NCBI GenBank assembly: GCA_947259885.1
Contig: CAMYNW010000006.1
Location: 120,149 to 184,148 of the forward strand
DNA from: an uncultured Gammaproteobacteria bacterium
GTDB lineage: Bacteria > Pseudomonadota > Gammaproteobacteria > Arenicellales > Poriferihabitantaceae
DNA: 64,000 bases
Direction of reading: 5' to 3'
This document shows, one piece after another, positions 36,144 to 47,665 of this stretch. The translations under genes and the position numbers were made by a program. Each line of letters starts with the position of its first letter. Within the stretch, counting starts at the first letter, position 1. The notes beneath the pieces are model-generated. The model was not told the origin of the DNA, ran no database searches, and was given only the letters and a program-made list of their open reading frames with translations.

Positions 36144-37337
36144 TTATATCTGCTTGCCGTCTGCTCTCGGCCTTAGCAGAATAGGCAGGTAGGTGAGTGC
36201 AAATATTGCAAAAGCGGCAATCCATAGTAACTGAGAAACTGCGATCCATAGCGCGTAATGACCATTATAGATCAAAGGTAACAGCACTCTGACTATAGCC
36301 CCAAGTAAGATCATCGAGAGTGAATATTTAACCGCTTTTGGCGGATCTATAACGCTCCGTCCAGTATGACCCAACGATACCCTGGCCATCATTCCCATGG
36401 TCACTAATCCGATACCGCCGAAGGCGAACGCATGAATCGCTATATTTTTCGGTACACCAGCAAAATGAATCAGGCCAACCAGCAGGAATCCCAGGCAGAT
36501 AAACCACATAGAAAGGTAAAGACTCCACAACATGCAGTTGTTCCAAATACCCGGGGTATGCCACCCAACCAGTCTGACGCCGTTGACACAGAACAGGCAA
36601 ATCGCCAGTACCGATGCAAGCCACTGCGTTTGCAGGAATACCTCCACTACGAAAAAGCCAAGGAATAAAACTAAACTCGAGATATCAAGCCACCTCGAAT
36701 TTACTAGTTTCACCTTATAGTCAACCCCGCGCTCTATGAAGGATGGAATGACTCGCCTTCCGAGGGTCATGATTAATCCAATCACCATATAGACTCCACC
36801 GTATATGCCGATTCGAATTCCTTCATCCAGCAAATTGACAACGCCTAAATAGAAACATGCGTTAAATGCAGCGATCACTATCAACTTTGATAGTACCGCC
36901 ATCTGTTTCCATTGACGGCTCTTCACTACCGGATAGGTCACGCCGACAATCAGTGAGAAGGAAAAAATCATGTCCAGGCTCGCCGCGGCAACAACATATT
37001 GCTCTCCAAACAGGAATACAACTCTTGCCAGCGCCCACAATCCAAATATTATCGACAATGCCCAGCCATTGGCGGTACGAATCCCGGTCCAGTTATTTAC
37101 CGCGGTCAAAAGAAATCCAGCGATAACCGCCATGCAGTAACCGTAAATCATCTCGTGAGCGTGCCACTGAAAACCAGAAATCGAATTCCAACCAAACGAC
37201 AATCCGCCGAAATAGCCCGCAAACCATATGCTTATAGAAGCAAGTGCGAACACCGCAGCACCTAGAAAAAAAGGCCTGAAGCCCAGATCAAAAAGTGCGA
37301 ATTCTGGTTTGTCCTGTTGAATAGATTGACTCGGCAT
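36144..37337 (-). CDS. nnrS: NnrS family heme/copper membrane protein
   Basis: Inner-membrane protein of 397 residues with about 12 helices, known in denitrifiers to relieve NO stress. Family motifs include LFDLGFRPFFLGAA at the N-terminus, WHAHEMIYGY, GGIGLVTMGMMARVSLGHTGR and the closing YLPILLRPRADG. I place the start at the ATG at 37337, where homology begins; an ORF start at 37454 would run through the shared FixK/Dnr box, and an ATG at 37403 is a third choice. It is divergent from nirS. Confidence 0.92.
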   Translation of the reverse strand: MPSQSIQQDKPEFALFDLGFRPFFLGAAVFALASISIWFAGYFGGLSFGWNSISGFQWHAHEMIYGYCMAVIAGFLLTAVNNWTGIRTANGWALSIIFGLWALARVVFLFGEQYVVAAASLDMIFSFSLIVGVTYPVVKSRQWKQMAVLSKLIVIAAFNACFYLGVVNLLDEGIRIGIYGGVYMVIGLIMTLGRRVIPSFIERGVDYKVKLVNSRWLDISSLVLFLGFFVVEVFLQTQWLASVLAICLFCVNGVRLVGWHTPGIWNNCMLWSLYLSMWFICLGFLLVGLIHFAGVPKNIAIHAFAFGGIGLVTMGMMARVSLGHTGRSVIDPPKAVKYSLSMILLGAIVRVLLPLIYNGHYALWIAVSQLLWIAAFAIFALTYLPILLRPRADGKQI

Positions 37338-37348
37338 ACGATAACTAA

Positions 37349-39289
<1,941 letters not shown>

Positions 39290-39302
39290 CCGACTGGGGA
39301 CA

Positions 39303-40124
39303 ATGTCAGTAGCTGGAGAGAAATGTGGACCGTGTGGCAAGGTCTACCTTGTAGGGGCAGGTCCGGGTGATCCGGATCTGCTCACGGTTCGTGCCATGCG
39401 CCTGCTCTCCACCGCTGACGTGGTGGTTTACGACCGCCTGATCAGCCGTGAAATTCTTAATCTGGTGCCGGTTGGTGTAAGCCGAATTGCAGTGGGCAAA
39501 TACTCCGGCTACCATAGCGTTTGCCAGGATGAAACCAACAAGATGCTGGTCGCACTGGCGAAGAGCAACCGCTGCGTGATCAGGCTGAAAGGTGGTGACC
39601 CATTTGTGTTTGGACGTGGCGGTGAGGAAGCCTTGTACATGCGGCGATCCGGCATCGCATTCGAGGTCGTACCCGGCATTACCGCTGCAGTAGCTTGCTC
39701 TGCCTATGCCGGAATTCCGCTCACTCACCGTGGCGTCAGTAAGGGCTTCAGAGTGGTTACCGGCCATCTTCAAGAAAATGGCAGCCTGGAACTCGACTGG
39801 GATGCAATGATCGATCCAGAAAGCACATTAGTGATCTACATGGGCCTTGGCAGTCTGGCCCACGTCGCACAGCGCCTTCAGGAGGCTGGGCTTGATCCAG
39901 AAACCCCAGCCGCAGCGATCCAGGACGGCACCACCTCAAAGCAAAAGGCGGTATACGGCACCCTCGCTTCATTGGGGGCCCTGGTCCAACAACACAATTT
40001 GCAACCACCCACCCTGATCGTGATCGGTCACAGTGCGGCCCTTGGCGCCAAACTTGCCTGGTTCGATCCATTGTTAGAGCAGGAAGATGAATACGCGCCT
40101 TCGGCTGTGTGGGCTGGCTGCTAG
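39303..40124 (+). CDS. nirE: Uroporphyrinogen-III C-methyltransferase for heme d1
   Basis: SAM-dependent enzyme of 273 residues that methylates uroporphyrinogen III twice to precorrin-2, the first step toward siroheme and heme d1. Motifs: VYLVGAGPGDPDLLT, RLKGGDPFVFGRGGEE, VPGITAA and PLTHRG. No CysG-type dehydrogenase/ferrochelatase domain is fused. It follows nirS by 13 bases and overlaps nirC by 38 bases. Confidence 0.95.
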   Translation: MSVAGEKCGPCGKVYLVGAGPGDPDLLTVRAMRLLSTADVVVYDRLISREILNLVPVGVSRIAVGKYSGYHSVCQDETNKMLVALAKSNRCVIRLKGGDPFVFGRGGEEALYMRRSGIAFEVVPGITAAVACSAYAGIPLTHRGVSKGFRVVTGHLQENGSLELDWDAMIDPESTLVIYMGLGSLAHVAQRLQEAGLDPETPAAAIQDGTTSKQKAVYGTLASLGALVQQHNLQPPTLIVIGHSAALGAKLAWFDPLLEQEDEYAPSAVWAGC

Positions 40125-40410
40125 CCTCTTCATTACTCCAGCGTGGGGTATCGATATCGATCCGGATCGGGAACGGTATCTGACTAATCTTGTTATCCAT
40201 GACTGTGGCTCGTGCCACGGTACGCGACTAAAGGGCGGACTTGGACCACCCCTAACTACTCATGCCTTGGAAAAATATACCGAGGAATGGATTGAGCTCG
40301 TCATATTGGACGGTCAAAGCGGTACAGCAATGCCGCCATGGCGGGATCTTCTTAGTCCGAATGATGCAGCCTGGCTTGCAAAGGCACTTAAATATGGAGA
40401 AATCGAATGA
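40087..40410 (+). CDS. nirC: Periplasmic c-type cytochrome NirC
   Basis: 107 residues with a signal peptide ending at TPAWG, a single CGSCH heme site (residues 40-44) and a late Met ligand in GTAMPPW. NirC can pass electrons to NirS and, in Pseudomonas, is thought to help heme d1 maturation. It starts inside nirE and overlaps nirF by ATGA, indicating translational coupling. Confidence 0.9.
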   Translation: MNTRLRLCGLAASLFITPAWGIDIDPDRERYLTNLVIHDCGSCHGTRLKGGLGPPLTTHALEKYTEEWIELVILDGQSGTAMPPWRDLLSPNDAAWLAKALKYGEIE

Positions 40411-41615
40411 TCGCTATATGGCCAAAGCTCGTAACGATTGCCGTGAGCATGCTGACCTATGTTTCGCTGACTTATGTTTCAGCGTTCTCTGCGGAGGCTG
40501 CTGCTGAAATCCGCGGAAGCGGTGATCTGGGACTGGTTGTGGAACGTACCGATGGCTCAGTAAAAATTCTTGAAACCAGCACTAACCGCTTTCTCGGCAC
40601 AGTTGAGGGCTTAGGCGACCTGTCCCACGCCTCGGTTGTGTACTCCCGCGATCAACGCTATGCCTATGTTTTCGGTCGAGATGGTGGCCTGACCCGTGTC
40701 GATATGCTTAAAGGGGAAATTTCACTCAGGATACTACAGGCGGGCAACAGCATTGGCGGCGCCATTTCACAAGATGGGCGCCTGGTTGCGGTATCAAATT
40801 ACACGCCTGGCGGCGTGAGAGTGTTTGACAGCGAGACGCTGGAGCTGATCGCTGATATCCCCGCCACATACAAAGATGGCCTGACATCTAAAGTGGTTGG
40901 ATTGGTAGACGCACCGGGCAATCGATTTGTATTTAGCCTGTGGGATGCCGGGGAGATCTGGATTGCGGATATGTCAGCGCCAGACTCGCCTGTAGTGACA
41001 CGATTTCAGAATGTTGGGGTAAACCCCTATGATGCGTTGATCACCTCTGATGGACGCTACTATATCGCCGGTCTGTTCGGAGAAGACGGCCTTGCGCTAC
41101 TTGATCTGTGGCACCTCGAACAAGGTGTGCGCAGAATCATTCCGGGTTATGGCAAGGGGAAACAAAAACTGCCTGTTTACAAGATGCCGCATCTTGAGGG
41201 ATGGGCAATTGCGGGCAATCACGCATTTGTACCGGCGGTTGGTGCGCATCAGGTTCTGGTTATTGACATGAACTCCTGGTCCGAAGCCGGCCGTATCGAA
41301 GTCAAGGGCCAGCCGATTTTTGTCATGGCCCAGCCAGACGGTCGCAGGGTCTGGGTTAATTTTGCGCTACCGGATAACGACACCATTCAGGTCATTGACA
41401 CCGAATCTCTAGAGGTGATTGCAAGTCGCCAACCGGGCACCGGTGTCTTGCACATGGAGTTTGAACCCCGTGGAGAGGAAGTCTGGATGTCAGTCCGCGA
41501 TCTCGATCAAGTGCAGATATATAACACGCAGAATATAGAGCAGATCGCGACATTACCCGCAAGCAAACCCAGTGGGATCTTCTTTTCCGCTCGGGCTCAT
41601 CGCACTGGTCTCTAG
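40407..41615 (+). CDS. nirF: Heme d1 biosynthesis protein NirF
   Basis: 402 residues with an N-terminal hydrophobic export segment (about 5-25) and a d1-type beta-propeller without any c-heme motif. NirF is a periplasmic dehydrogenase-like protein required for heme d1 assembly, binding d1 or its precursor. Typical stretches are SNYTPGGVRVFDSETLE and the closing ASKPSGIFFSARAHRTGL. In some species it is a lipoprotein; no lipobox cysteine is seen here. Confidence 0.94.
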   Translation: MIAIWPKLVTIAVSMLTYVSLTYVSAFSAEAAAEIRGSGDLGLVVERTDGSVKILETSTNRFLGTVEGLGDLSHASVVYSRDQRYAYVFGRDGGLTRVDMLKGEISLRILQAGNSIGGAISQDGRLVAVSNYTPGGVRVFDSETLELIADIPATYKDGLTSKVVGLVDAPGNRFVFSLWDAGEIWIADMSAPDSPVVTRFQNVGVNPYDALITSDGRYYIAGLFGEDGLALLDLWHLEQGVRRIIPGYGKGKQKLPVYKMPHLEGWAIAGNHAFVPAVGAHQVLVIDMNSWSEAGRIEVKGQPIFVMAQPDGRRVWVNFALPDNDTIQVIDTESLEVIASRQPGTGVLHMEFEPRGEEVWMSVRDLDQVQIYNTQNIEQIATLPASKPSGIFFSARAHRTGL

Positions 41616-41627
41616 GCTGAATAGGCA

Positions 41628-42113
41628 ATGAATCAGGAAACCATCAAACTAAGCAAGACCGAACAAAGATTGCTGAACGACTTCCAGCGCGACCTCCCGC
41701 TTGACCCACGACCGTTCAACCATATTGCTGAACAACTTGGCGTGACGGAGAGCGAAGTGATCGAAATGTTGCGCCGCCTCAAGGCGGGCGGACTGGTGAG
41801 CCGTGTAGGGCCGGTCTTTACCGCTAACCGAGTTGGGGTGAGCACCCTGGCCGCGGTGGCCGTCGAGCCGAGCGAGATTGTCGAAATTGCCGGAATGATT
41901 AATCGCTACCCGGAGGTTAACCATAACTATGAACGAGAGCACAAATTTAATTTATGGTTCGTTGTGACTGCCTCGACTACCAGTCAATTACGTCAAGTCA
42001 TAGAAGATATCGAACTTAAGACCGGGATTGAAGTGCTGGTACTGCCAATGTTGAATGACTTTTACATTGATCTCGGATTTCCAATCGAGTGGAGGGACCA
42101 GGTTGAACACTGA
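41628..42113 (+). CDS. nirD: Siroheme decarboxylase subunit NirD (Lrp/AsnC fold)
   Basis: 161 residues with an Lrp-like winged helix (EQLGVTESEVIEMLRRLKAGGLVSR) and ligand-binding domain carrying HNYEREH, the signature of the D/G-type subunits. With its partners it decarboxylates siroheme to didecarboxysiroheme, despite resembling a transcription factor. It overlaps the next gene (nirL) by 11 bases. Confidence 0.93.
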   Translation: MNQETIKLSKTEQRLLNDFQRDLPLDPRPFNHIAEQLGVTESEVIEMLRRLKAGGLVSRVGPVFTANRVGVSTLAAVAVEPSEIVEIAGMINRYPEVNHNYEREHKFNLWFVVTASTTSQLRQVIEDIELKTGIEVLVLPMLNDFYIDLGFPIEWRDQVEH

Positions 42114-42663
42114 AAAGCTTTCTTCACAACAGCTGCAGACACTGTTAATCGGTGAGGTTGAGGCTGGACTTCCGTTAGTGCCTAAACCTTACGCAGAAAT
42201 CGCAAATCGTCTGGGCGTCACAGAATCACAGGTTATAGACGCTCTCGAAGAGCTTAAAGCAGATGGCTGCATTAAGAGATTTGGCGTTATCGTCCGGCAT
42301 CGGGAACTTGGTTACCTGGCAAATGCGATGGTGGTTTGGGATGTGCCGGACCAATCAGTTAATAAAATAGGAGAACTGTTCGGTCACGCCCCTTTCGTGA
42401 CTCTCTGTTATCGACGACCTCGTCGAATGCCAAATTGGCCATACAACCTGTTTACAATGATTCATGGATTCGACCGCAATCATGTTCTGGAACAGGTGGG
42501 CCGTTTGCGAGACCTGGTTCCAGAGTCAGAGTTTCCGTCAGCAACACTGTTTAGCGGTCGTCGCTTCAAACAGCGTGGTGCTCGCTATAGCAGCACCTTC
42601 CTGAATCCGGAAGCCCCTAAGACACGAATATCGTCTGACATTAAACCGAACCTAATAACATGA
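42103..42663 (+). CDS. nirL: Siroheme decarboxylase subunit NirL
   Basis: 186 residues. I choose the TTG at 42103 because GGAGG lies eight bases upstream and homology starts here; the open frame extends further back to 42055. The L/H-type signature is CYRRPRRMPNWPYNLFTMIHG, with an Lrp-like helix LGVTESQVIDALEELKADG. It pairs with NirD in the decarboxylase heterodimer, and its stop overlaps the next start (ATGA). Confidence 0.9.
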   Translation: MNTEKLSSQQLQTLLIGEVEAGLPLVPKPYAEIANRLGVTESQVIDALEELKADGCIKRFGVIVRHRELGYLANAMVVWDVPDQSVNKIGELFGHAPFVTLCYRRPRRMPNWPYNLFTMIHGFDRNHVLEQVGRLRDLVPESEFPSATLFSGRRFKQRGARYSSTFLNPEAPKTRISSDIKPNLIT

Positions 42664-43658
42664 ACACGAGCAAGGTACAGCTCACTGCAGGGGCTCGAAA
42701 GCTCATTAACCAGTTTCAGGGCGGATTCCCAATCGTCAAGCGACCATTTCTTCAGGTCGCGGCAATGCTTGGCATGAAGGAATCCGCTCTGATCTCATTG
42801 ATTGAGGGGTTGGTAGCAGAGGGCGTATTGAGTCGCTTCGGGCCAATGTTCAATGCTTCCAGAATGGGCGGCGAACAAATTCTCGCTGCCCTTGAAGTTC
42901 CGGAAAAGCGGTTTACCGATGTATCTGAATTTATTAACGGTCTGGACCAGGTCGCGCATAACTATCAACGTGAACACCGGTTAAACATGTGGTGTGTCAT
43001 AGCAACCGAGAGAGCCGATCAGATTGGCGAAACAGTCAAATCAATACAAGCAGCAACCGGGCTGCACGTCTACGAGTTTCCCAAGCTGCAGGAGTTCTTT
43101 ATCGGGCTTTTCTTGCACATCGATGGGGATGGGGGTGTCGACACCATTCGACCGCCTGAAACAGACGCATACTCGGAGTATGAAACAAATGAACTTGACA
43201 GAGACCTGATGCTAGCCACGCAGGCGGGGCTTCCTCTTCAACCAGAGCCCTACTCGGTACTGGCGGAAACCCTGAGCGTCAAGGCCAGTCTGGTGCGATC
43301 CAGATTAAGATGTATGCTTTCGAGCGGGGTCATTCGCAGGATAGGAGCCGTGCCAAATCACTACCGACTTGGGTTACGCGCCAATGGAATGACGGTATGG
43401 GATATCAAAGATGAGCATGCACAGATCGCGGGTACTGCGGTCGGGCTTCTGCCGTTTGTCAGTCACTGCTACTTAAGGCCAAGGCATGATGGAATCTGGC
43501 CATACAATTTGTTTGCGATGGTGCATGGAGAAAGCAGAGAACAGGTGCATCACAAGGCGCATCTGATCCAAGAAGTGCTCGGCGATCGGCACAACGATCA
43601 TGAAATACTTTTTTCAAGCGCCGTATTAAAAAAGACAGGCCTGCGACTTGCAGCTTGA
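42660..43658 (+). CDS. Fused siroheme decarboxylase NirG-NirH
   Basis: 332 residues made of two Lrp-like units. The first (about 1-165) has the D/G signature HNYQREHRLNMW; the second (about 180-332) has the L/H signature CYLRPRHDGIWPYNLFAMVHG. Pseudomonas has four separate genes nirD, L, G, H, and some bacteria a single fused nirDL. Here the first pair is split and the second pair is fused, joined by an acidic linker (DTIRPPETDAYSEYETNE). Confidence 0.9.
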   Translation: MNTSKVQLTAGARKLINQFQGGFPIVKRPFLQVAAMLGMKESALISLIEGLVAEGVLSRFGPMFNASRMGGEQILAALEVPEKRFTDVSEFINGLDQVAHNYQREHRLNMWCVIATERADQIGETVKSIQAATGLHVYEFPKLQEFFIGLFLHIDGDGGVDTIRPPETDAYSEYETNELDRDLMLATQAGLPLQPEPYSVLAETLSVKASLVRSRLRCMLSSGVIRRIGAVPNHYRLGLRANGMTVWDIKDEHAQIAGTAVGLLPFVSHCYLRPRHDGIWPYNLFAMVHGESREQVHHKAHLIQEVLGDRHNDHEILFSSAVLKKTGLRLAA

Positions 43659-43734
43659 ATATGCCGCTAGTCCTGATTAATCAATTAACCTGTTTCCATA
43701 CACTGTACCTAAGGGTATTTATCGAGGAATACCG

Positions 43735-44964
43735 ATGTTTCGACTGAGCCAATACCTGAGGGCAATCACTGTTGGGAGCAACACCCGCAAACCAAGACAA
43801 TCGAATACTCAAATGGGCCCGGTTGTTATATGGAACCTGATTCGACGTTGCAATCTCACCTGTAAGCACTGCTACGCCACTTCAGCAGATATTGATTTTG
43901 CCGGAGAGCTATCCACAGAGGAAATCTACCGTGTCATGGATGAACTCAAGGCGTTTAATGTTCCGGTGCTGATTCTCTCGGGCGGCGAACCTATGCTGCA
44001 TCCCGACATCCTGAAAATCGCCGGCCGAGCTAAGGAAAAAGGATTCTACGTCGGCCTGTCTTCCAACGGAACGCTGATAGATAACACCAACATTAATAGT
44101 CTGGTGAATCTGGATCTTGATTATGTGGGGATCAGCATAGATGGAATGAAGGAAACACACGACAAATTTCGCCGACGCGACGGAGCGTTTGATGAAGCTG
44201 TTCATGGTGTCGAACTGTGCCAGTCTCACGGCATTCGGGTTGGACTGCGCTTTACCCTGACCCAGGATAACTATAGAGATCTACCGCAACTGCTGCAACT
44301 GATGCGTGAACTGGACATCGATAAATTCTATCTGTCCCATCTCAACTATGCAGGCCGCGGAAATAAGAATCGGACTGACGATGCCCACCACGCTATCACG
44401 CGTGATGCAGTCACACTTCTAATTGAGCATTGCCTGCAAGACATACAGGCAGGCCGTCACACCGAGTTTGTAACCGGCAATAACGACGCTGATGGGGTAT
44501 TTCTGAATCAATGGGTAAAGCGAAACATGCCTGATAAAGCGGAGCAAATGGGTAAGATGCTGGTGAACTGGGGCGGCAACTCTTCGGGCATCAACATCGC
44601 TAACATCGACAATCTCGGTAACGTACACCCGGACACCATGTGGTGGGACTACACCCTTGGAAATATTCGCGAACGATCCTTTGCTGACATCTGGAATGAT
44701 ACCAGCGAACCGCTGATGCACGGGCTCAAGAAACATCCTCGGCCGCTGAAAGGCCGTTGTGCGGCCTGTGCGCATCAAAATATTTGCGGAGGAAACAGCC
44801 GTACCCGTGCGTGGCAGCTAACAGGGGATCCCTGGTCGGAGGATCCAGGGTGTTATCTGACAGATGAAGAGATCGGCGTCAGCGGACTGCCGCCAAGGAT
44901 TCCCATAACACCCCGGCACAGAAACAACGGGCACCGGGCAAAGGTAAAGCTGACGCTGGCATGA
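43735..44964 (+). CDS. nirJ: Heme d1 radical SAM enzyme NirJ
   Basis: 409 residues. The radical SAM cluster C-x3-C-x2-C is at Cys39, Cys43, Cys46 (CNLTCKHC), followed by LSGGEPMLHPD. A C-terminal cysteine-rich segment (CAACAHQNICGGN and a later Cys) binds an auxiliary cluster. NirJ removes the two propionates of didecarboxysiroheme, giving the keto groups of heme d1. GAGGAA stands before the ATG; the 76-base gap from nirGH is the longest inside the operon. Confidence 0.95.
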   Translation: MFRLSQYLRAITVGSNTRKPRQSNTQMGPVVIWNLIRRCNLTCKHCYATSADIDFAGELSTEEIYRVMDELKAFNVPVLILSGGEPMLHPDILKIAGRAKEKGFYVGLSSNGTLIDNTNINSLVNLDLDYVGISIDGMKETHDKFRRRDGAFDEAVHGVELCQSHGIRVGLRFTLTQDNYRDLPQLLQLMRELDIDKFYLSHLNYAGRGNKNRTDDAHHAITRDAVTLLIEHCLQDIQAGRHTEFVTGNNDADGVFLNQWVKRNMPDKAEQMGKMLVNWGGNSSGINIANIDNLGNVHPDTMWWDYTLGNIRERSFADIWNDTSEPLMHGLKKHPRPLKGRCAACAHQNICGGNSRTRAWQLTGDPWSEDPGCYLTDEEIGVSGLPPRIPITPRHRNNGHRAKVKLTLA

Positions 44965-46508
44965 GATCTACGCTGTGCGCCGTTGCGGTGCTCATACTAT
45001 TCGCCAATGACCTGGTTGAGGCGGGCGACACGACAGCCCTGTACAGTGAGCATTGCGCCGCTTGTCACGGAGAATCGCGACTCGGAGGAATGGGACCTGC
45101 ACTCCTGCCCGAGAATCTCGGCAGATTGAAAAAGAAAGCGGCAGTAGAAGTCATATTAAGCGGTCGTGCCGCTAGCCAAATGCCAGCATTTTCAGAGCAT
45201 TTGGATCATCAACAAGCTGAATCTTTGGTTGAGATGATCTACACGCCTCTACCTCGGGTACCGGAGTGGGGTCTTGAGGAGATATCCAACACCCACCGCA
45301 TCCTGGCCGACACTCCGGTCCTCGATGGACCGGTGTTTGATGCTGATCCGCTCAATTTATTTATCGTAGTGGAACTCGGTGATCATCATGCGACAGTGTT
45401 GAATGGCGACAAAATGGAACCGATACATCGGTTTAAAACCCATTTTGCGCTTCACGGCGGACCTAAGTACAGCTCTGACGGCCGCTTCGTGTTCTTTGCG
45501 TCCCGGGACGGATGGATCAGCAAGTTTGATCTATGGAATCTCAAGACGGTTACAGAAGTACGTGCCGGTATTAATACCCGCAATCTTGCCGTATCTGCTG
45601 ATGACCGCTTTGTGATGGTGGCCAATTATTTGCCACACACCCTGGTGCTGCTTGACGCAACAGACCTTTCACCAATAAGAGTAATAAACATAACAGGTGA
45701 AAATAATGCGACTTCCAGGGCTAGTGCGGTTTACACCGCTGCGCCAAGACAGAGTTTTGTAGTTGCGCTTAAGGATATTCCAGAGATCTGGGAAATACAG
45801 TACCGCGATGACCCACTGCCAGTATACAACGGACTCATGCATGATTATCGCCTGGGTGAAGGTCTTTCGCAGGAAACCGGACTATTTCCTGTGCGCCGTA
45901 TTGGACTGGATGATCATCTCGATGACTTTTTTTTCAGCCAGGACTACAGCCTTCTATTTGGTACTTCCAGAGACACCAAAGGCGGACAGGTTGTGCAAAT
46001 GGATCTCGGTCGGAAGATAGCCGATATCAATCTGGACGGCATGCCTCATCTGGGCTCCGGGATTACCTGGGAATACCAGGGCAAGCAGATACTCGCTACC
46101 CCGAACCTCGGCGTCGGACAGGTTAGCATCATCGACCTGGAGACCTATAAGGTAATCAAACAGATTCCGACTCTTGGACCCGGCTTTTTTATGCGCAGTC
46201 ATGAAAACAGCCCGTTTGCCTGGGTGGATGTGTTCTTCGGGCCTAATCGAGACGCCGTGCACGTGATCGACAAACAGACTCTCGAAGTGGTTGAGACTCT
46301 GCGTCCAGCCCCGGGCAAGACCGCGGCCCATGTGGAATTTGATCGGCAGGGAAAACACGCCCTTCTTAGTATCTGGGACATGGATGGCGCTGTGGTGATT
46401 TACGACGCGCTGACGCTGAAGGAAGTTAAACGCATACCAATGGTCAAACCGTCAGGCAAATACAATGTGTTCAATAAAATTACCCGGTCCGCCGGTACCA
46501 GTCATTGA
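44961..46508 (+). CDS. nirN: NirN, cytochrome c/d1 dihydro-heme d1 dehydrogenase
   Basis: Periplasmic 515-residue paralogue of NirS: signal peptide (to about residue 21), heme c domain with CAACH at 32-36, and a d1 propeller ending in MVKPSGKYNVFNKITRS. NirN introduces the last double bond into heme d1 and hands the cofactor to NirS. Its ATG overlaps the nirJ stop. Last gene of the nir operon; dnr converges on it. Confidence 0.94.
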   Translation: MRSTLCAVAVLILFANDLVEAGDTTALYSEHCAACHGESRLGGMGPALLPENLGRLKKKAAVEVILSGRAASQMPAFSEHLDHQQAESLVEMIYTPLPRVPEWGLEEISNTHRILADTPVLDGPVFDADPLNLFIVVELGDHHATVLNGDKMEPIHRFKTHFALHGGPKYSSDGRFVFFASRDGWISKFDLWNLKTVTEVRAGINTRNLAVSADDRFVMVANYLPHTLVLLDATDLSPIRVINITGENNATSRASAVYTAAPRQSFVVALKDIPEIWEIQYRDDPLPVYNGLMHDYRLGEGLSQETGLFPVRRIGLDDHLDDFFFSQDYSLLFGTSRDTKGGQVVQMDLGRKIADINLDGMPHLGSGITWEYQGKQILATPNLGVGQVSIIDLETYKVIKQIPTLGPGFFMRSHENSPFAWVDVFFGPNRDAVHVIDKQTLEVVETLRPAPGKTAAHVEFDRQGKHALLSIWDMDGAVVIYDALTLKEVKRIPMVKPSGKYNVFNKITRSAGTSH

Positions 46509-46591
46509 TCGAAGGGACTGCGGACAGGAATAGCGCGGTCAGTTGTGAATTTGTCGACTAGATGTCTGCAGATTCCGCAGGTCCGAGGTAT

Positions 46592-47317
46592 TCACGGGCG
46601 GTGGTAAAAAGTGGACAACAAAGAGGTCTCCCCAGACGAGCATACGTCCGCCAGATCTCCGAGATGGCTGCGGTCCAGGATTGTGATCTTGTTTCCGCTG
46701 ATTTCTATTAGACCTGCATTGGTCAAGCTCCGAAAAATTCTTGAAAGCGTTTCAGGTTTAATTGAAAGACGTGAAGCCAATATTTGCTTAGGAAGATCCA
46801 GATCAAACTGATCAGCACTGTCTGATGGCTGCTGCAAGAAGTAAGTTGCGACACGACAAGTGCCAGTATGCAGGCTTAGATCGTTCAGTTCCCTGATCAA
46901 ACCATGTAATCTCTGGCTTAAATCCGCGGCCAGCATCAGTAAAGTATCCACTGACTGGCGCAACATCGAGACAAAGTCCCGGGCGTCGATGCTGACTAGT
47001 TCGGAGGCCTTTAAAGCTTGAGCGCCAACCGGAAAGCTGGGCTTTTCCAAGAACATCAACGCTTCGGCGAATGTAGCGCCAGGATTGATGACCTCGATAA
47101 CTTTTTCGCTCCCATCCGCAGACAAACGAAACAGTTTGATCTGACCAGACACAAGAAGGTAAAAGCGTTCAGCGGAATCCTGCTGCTCGAACAAAGACTC
47201 CCCCTCACTGAGCCGCACTGCAGCAGCCAAACGTGCAACCCTTTCAAGCTGATCCTGGGTCAACCGTTGAAACAGCATGACTTTGCCCAGTACTTCGAGA
47301 ATGCTCTGCTGATTCAC
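46592..47317 (-). CDS. dnr: Dnr-type Crp/Fnr regulator of denitrification
   Basis: 241-residue activator, starting at a GTG. The sensor domain (LFQRLTQDQLERVARLAA, FYLLVSGQIKLFRLSADGSEKVIEV) and HTH (ASRLSIKPETLSRIFRSLTNAGLI) match Dnr, the heme-dependent NO sensor of Pseudomonas. It has no Fe-S cysteine cluster. DNA-contact residues are E-x-x-S-R, so it should read the same TTGA-type half-sites as FixK here. Likely targets: nirS, nnrS and cytochrome c551. Confidence 0.9.
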   Translation of the reverse strand: MNQQSILEVLGKVMLFQRLTQDQLERVARLAAAVRLSEGESLFEQQDSAERFYLLVSGQIKLFRLSADGSEKVIEVINPGATFAEALMFLEKPSFPVGAQALKASELVSIDARDFVSMLRQSVDTLLMLAADLSQRLHGLIRELNDLSLHTGTCRVATYFLQQPSDSADQFDLDLPKQILASRLSIKPETLSRIFRSLTNAGLIEISGNKITILDRSHLGDLADVCSSGETSLLSTFYHRP

Positions 47318-47665
47318 GCCAATGTCTTGTTTGTTATTCTGCTTAAAACCCGGCGTAGAAGATCAATGGCCAGGAGAGATTGAAAATAGGCAAGAAGACA
47401 AATCGATCACCATGTGGTCAGACAATCTTTAATTACATCTCGATTGCCGTGTCGACTTTGCCGTCTGCAAGACTCACCGCCTAGGTCGCGTATTGTGACA
47501 GCGGCTGTGTTTACATTCTACTTTCCTCTGGCCCTGCCTTCAACACGCCCTTAAGTATCCACCCCCCTGGGGCAGATAACAACGAACTTGCGGTGAATCT
47601 ACAACTTAATCCGTTCTAACTCATTGTCATGTACGAGAGTCTCGGCAGAAAACCACTGTCTTTCT
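47318..47665. other. Gene-free stretch between dnr and cytochrome c551
   Basis: No credible gene. It contains a weak FixK-like site, TTGAAAATAGGCAA at 47380-47393 (one mismatch in the eight core bases), 62 bases before the dnr start, which could allow cross- or self-activation. Nothing else is recognisable. Confidence 0.4.

Noticed and set aside
46515..46584. Inverted repeat GGACTGCGGA / TCCGCAGGTCC between nirN and dnr as a terminator
   Set aside because: The loop is about 49 bases, one arm has a bulge and no T-run follows.
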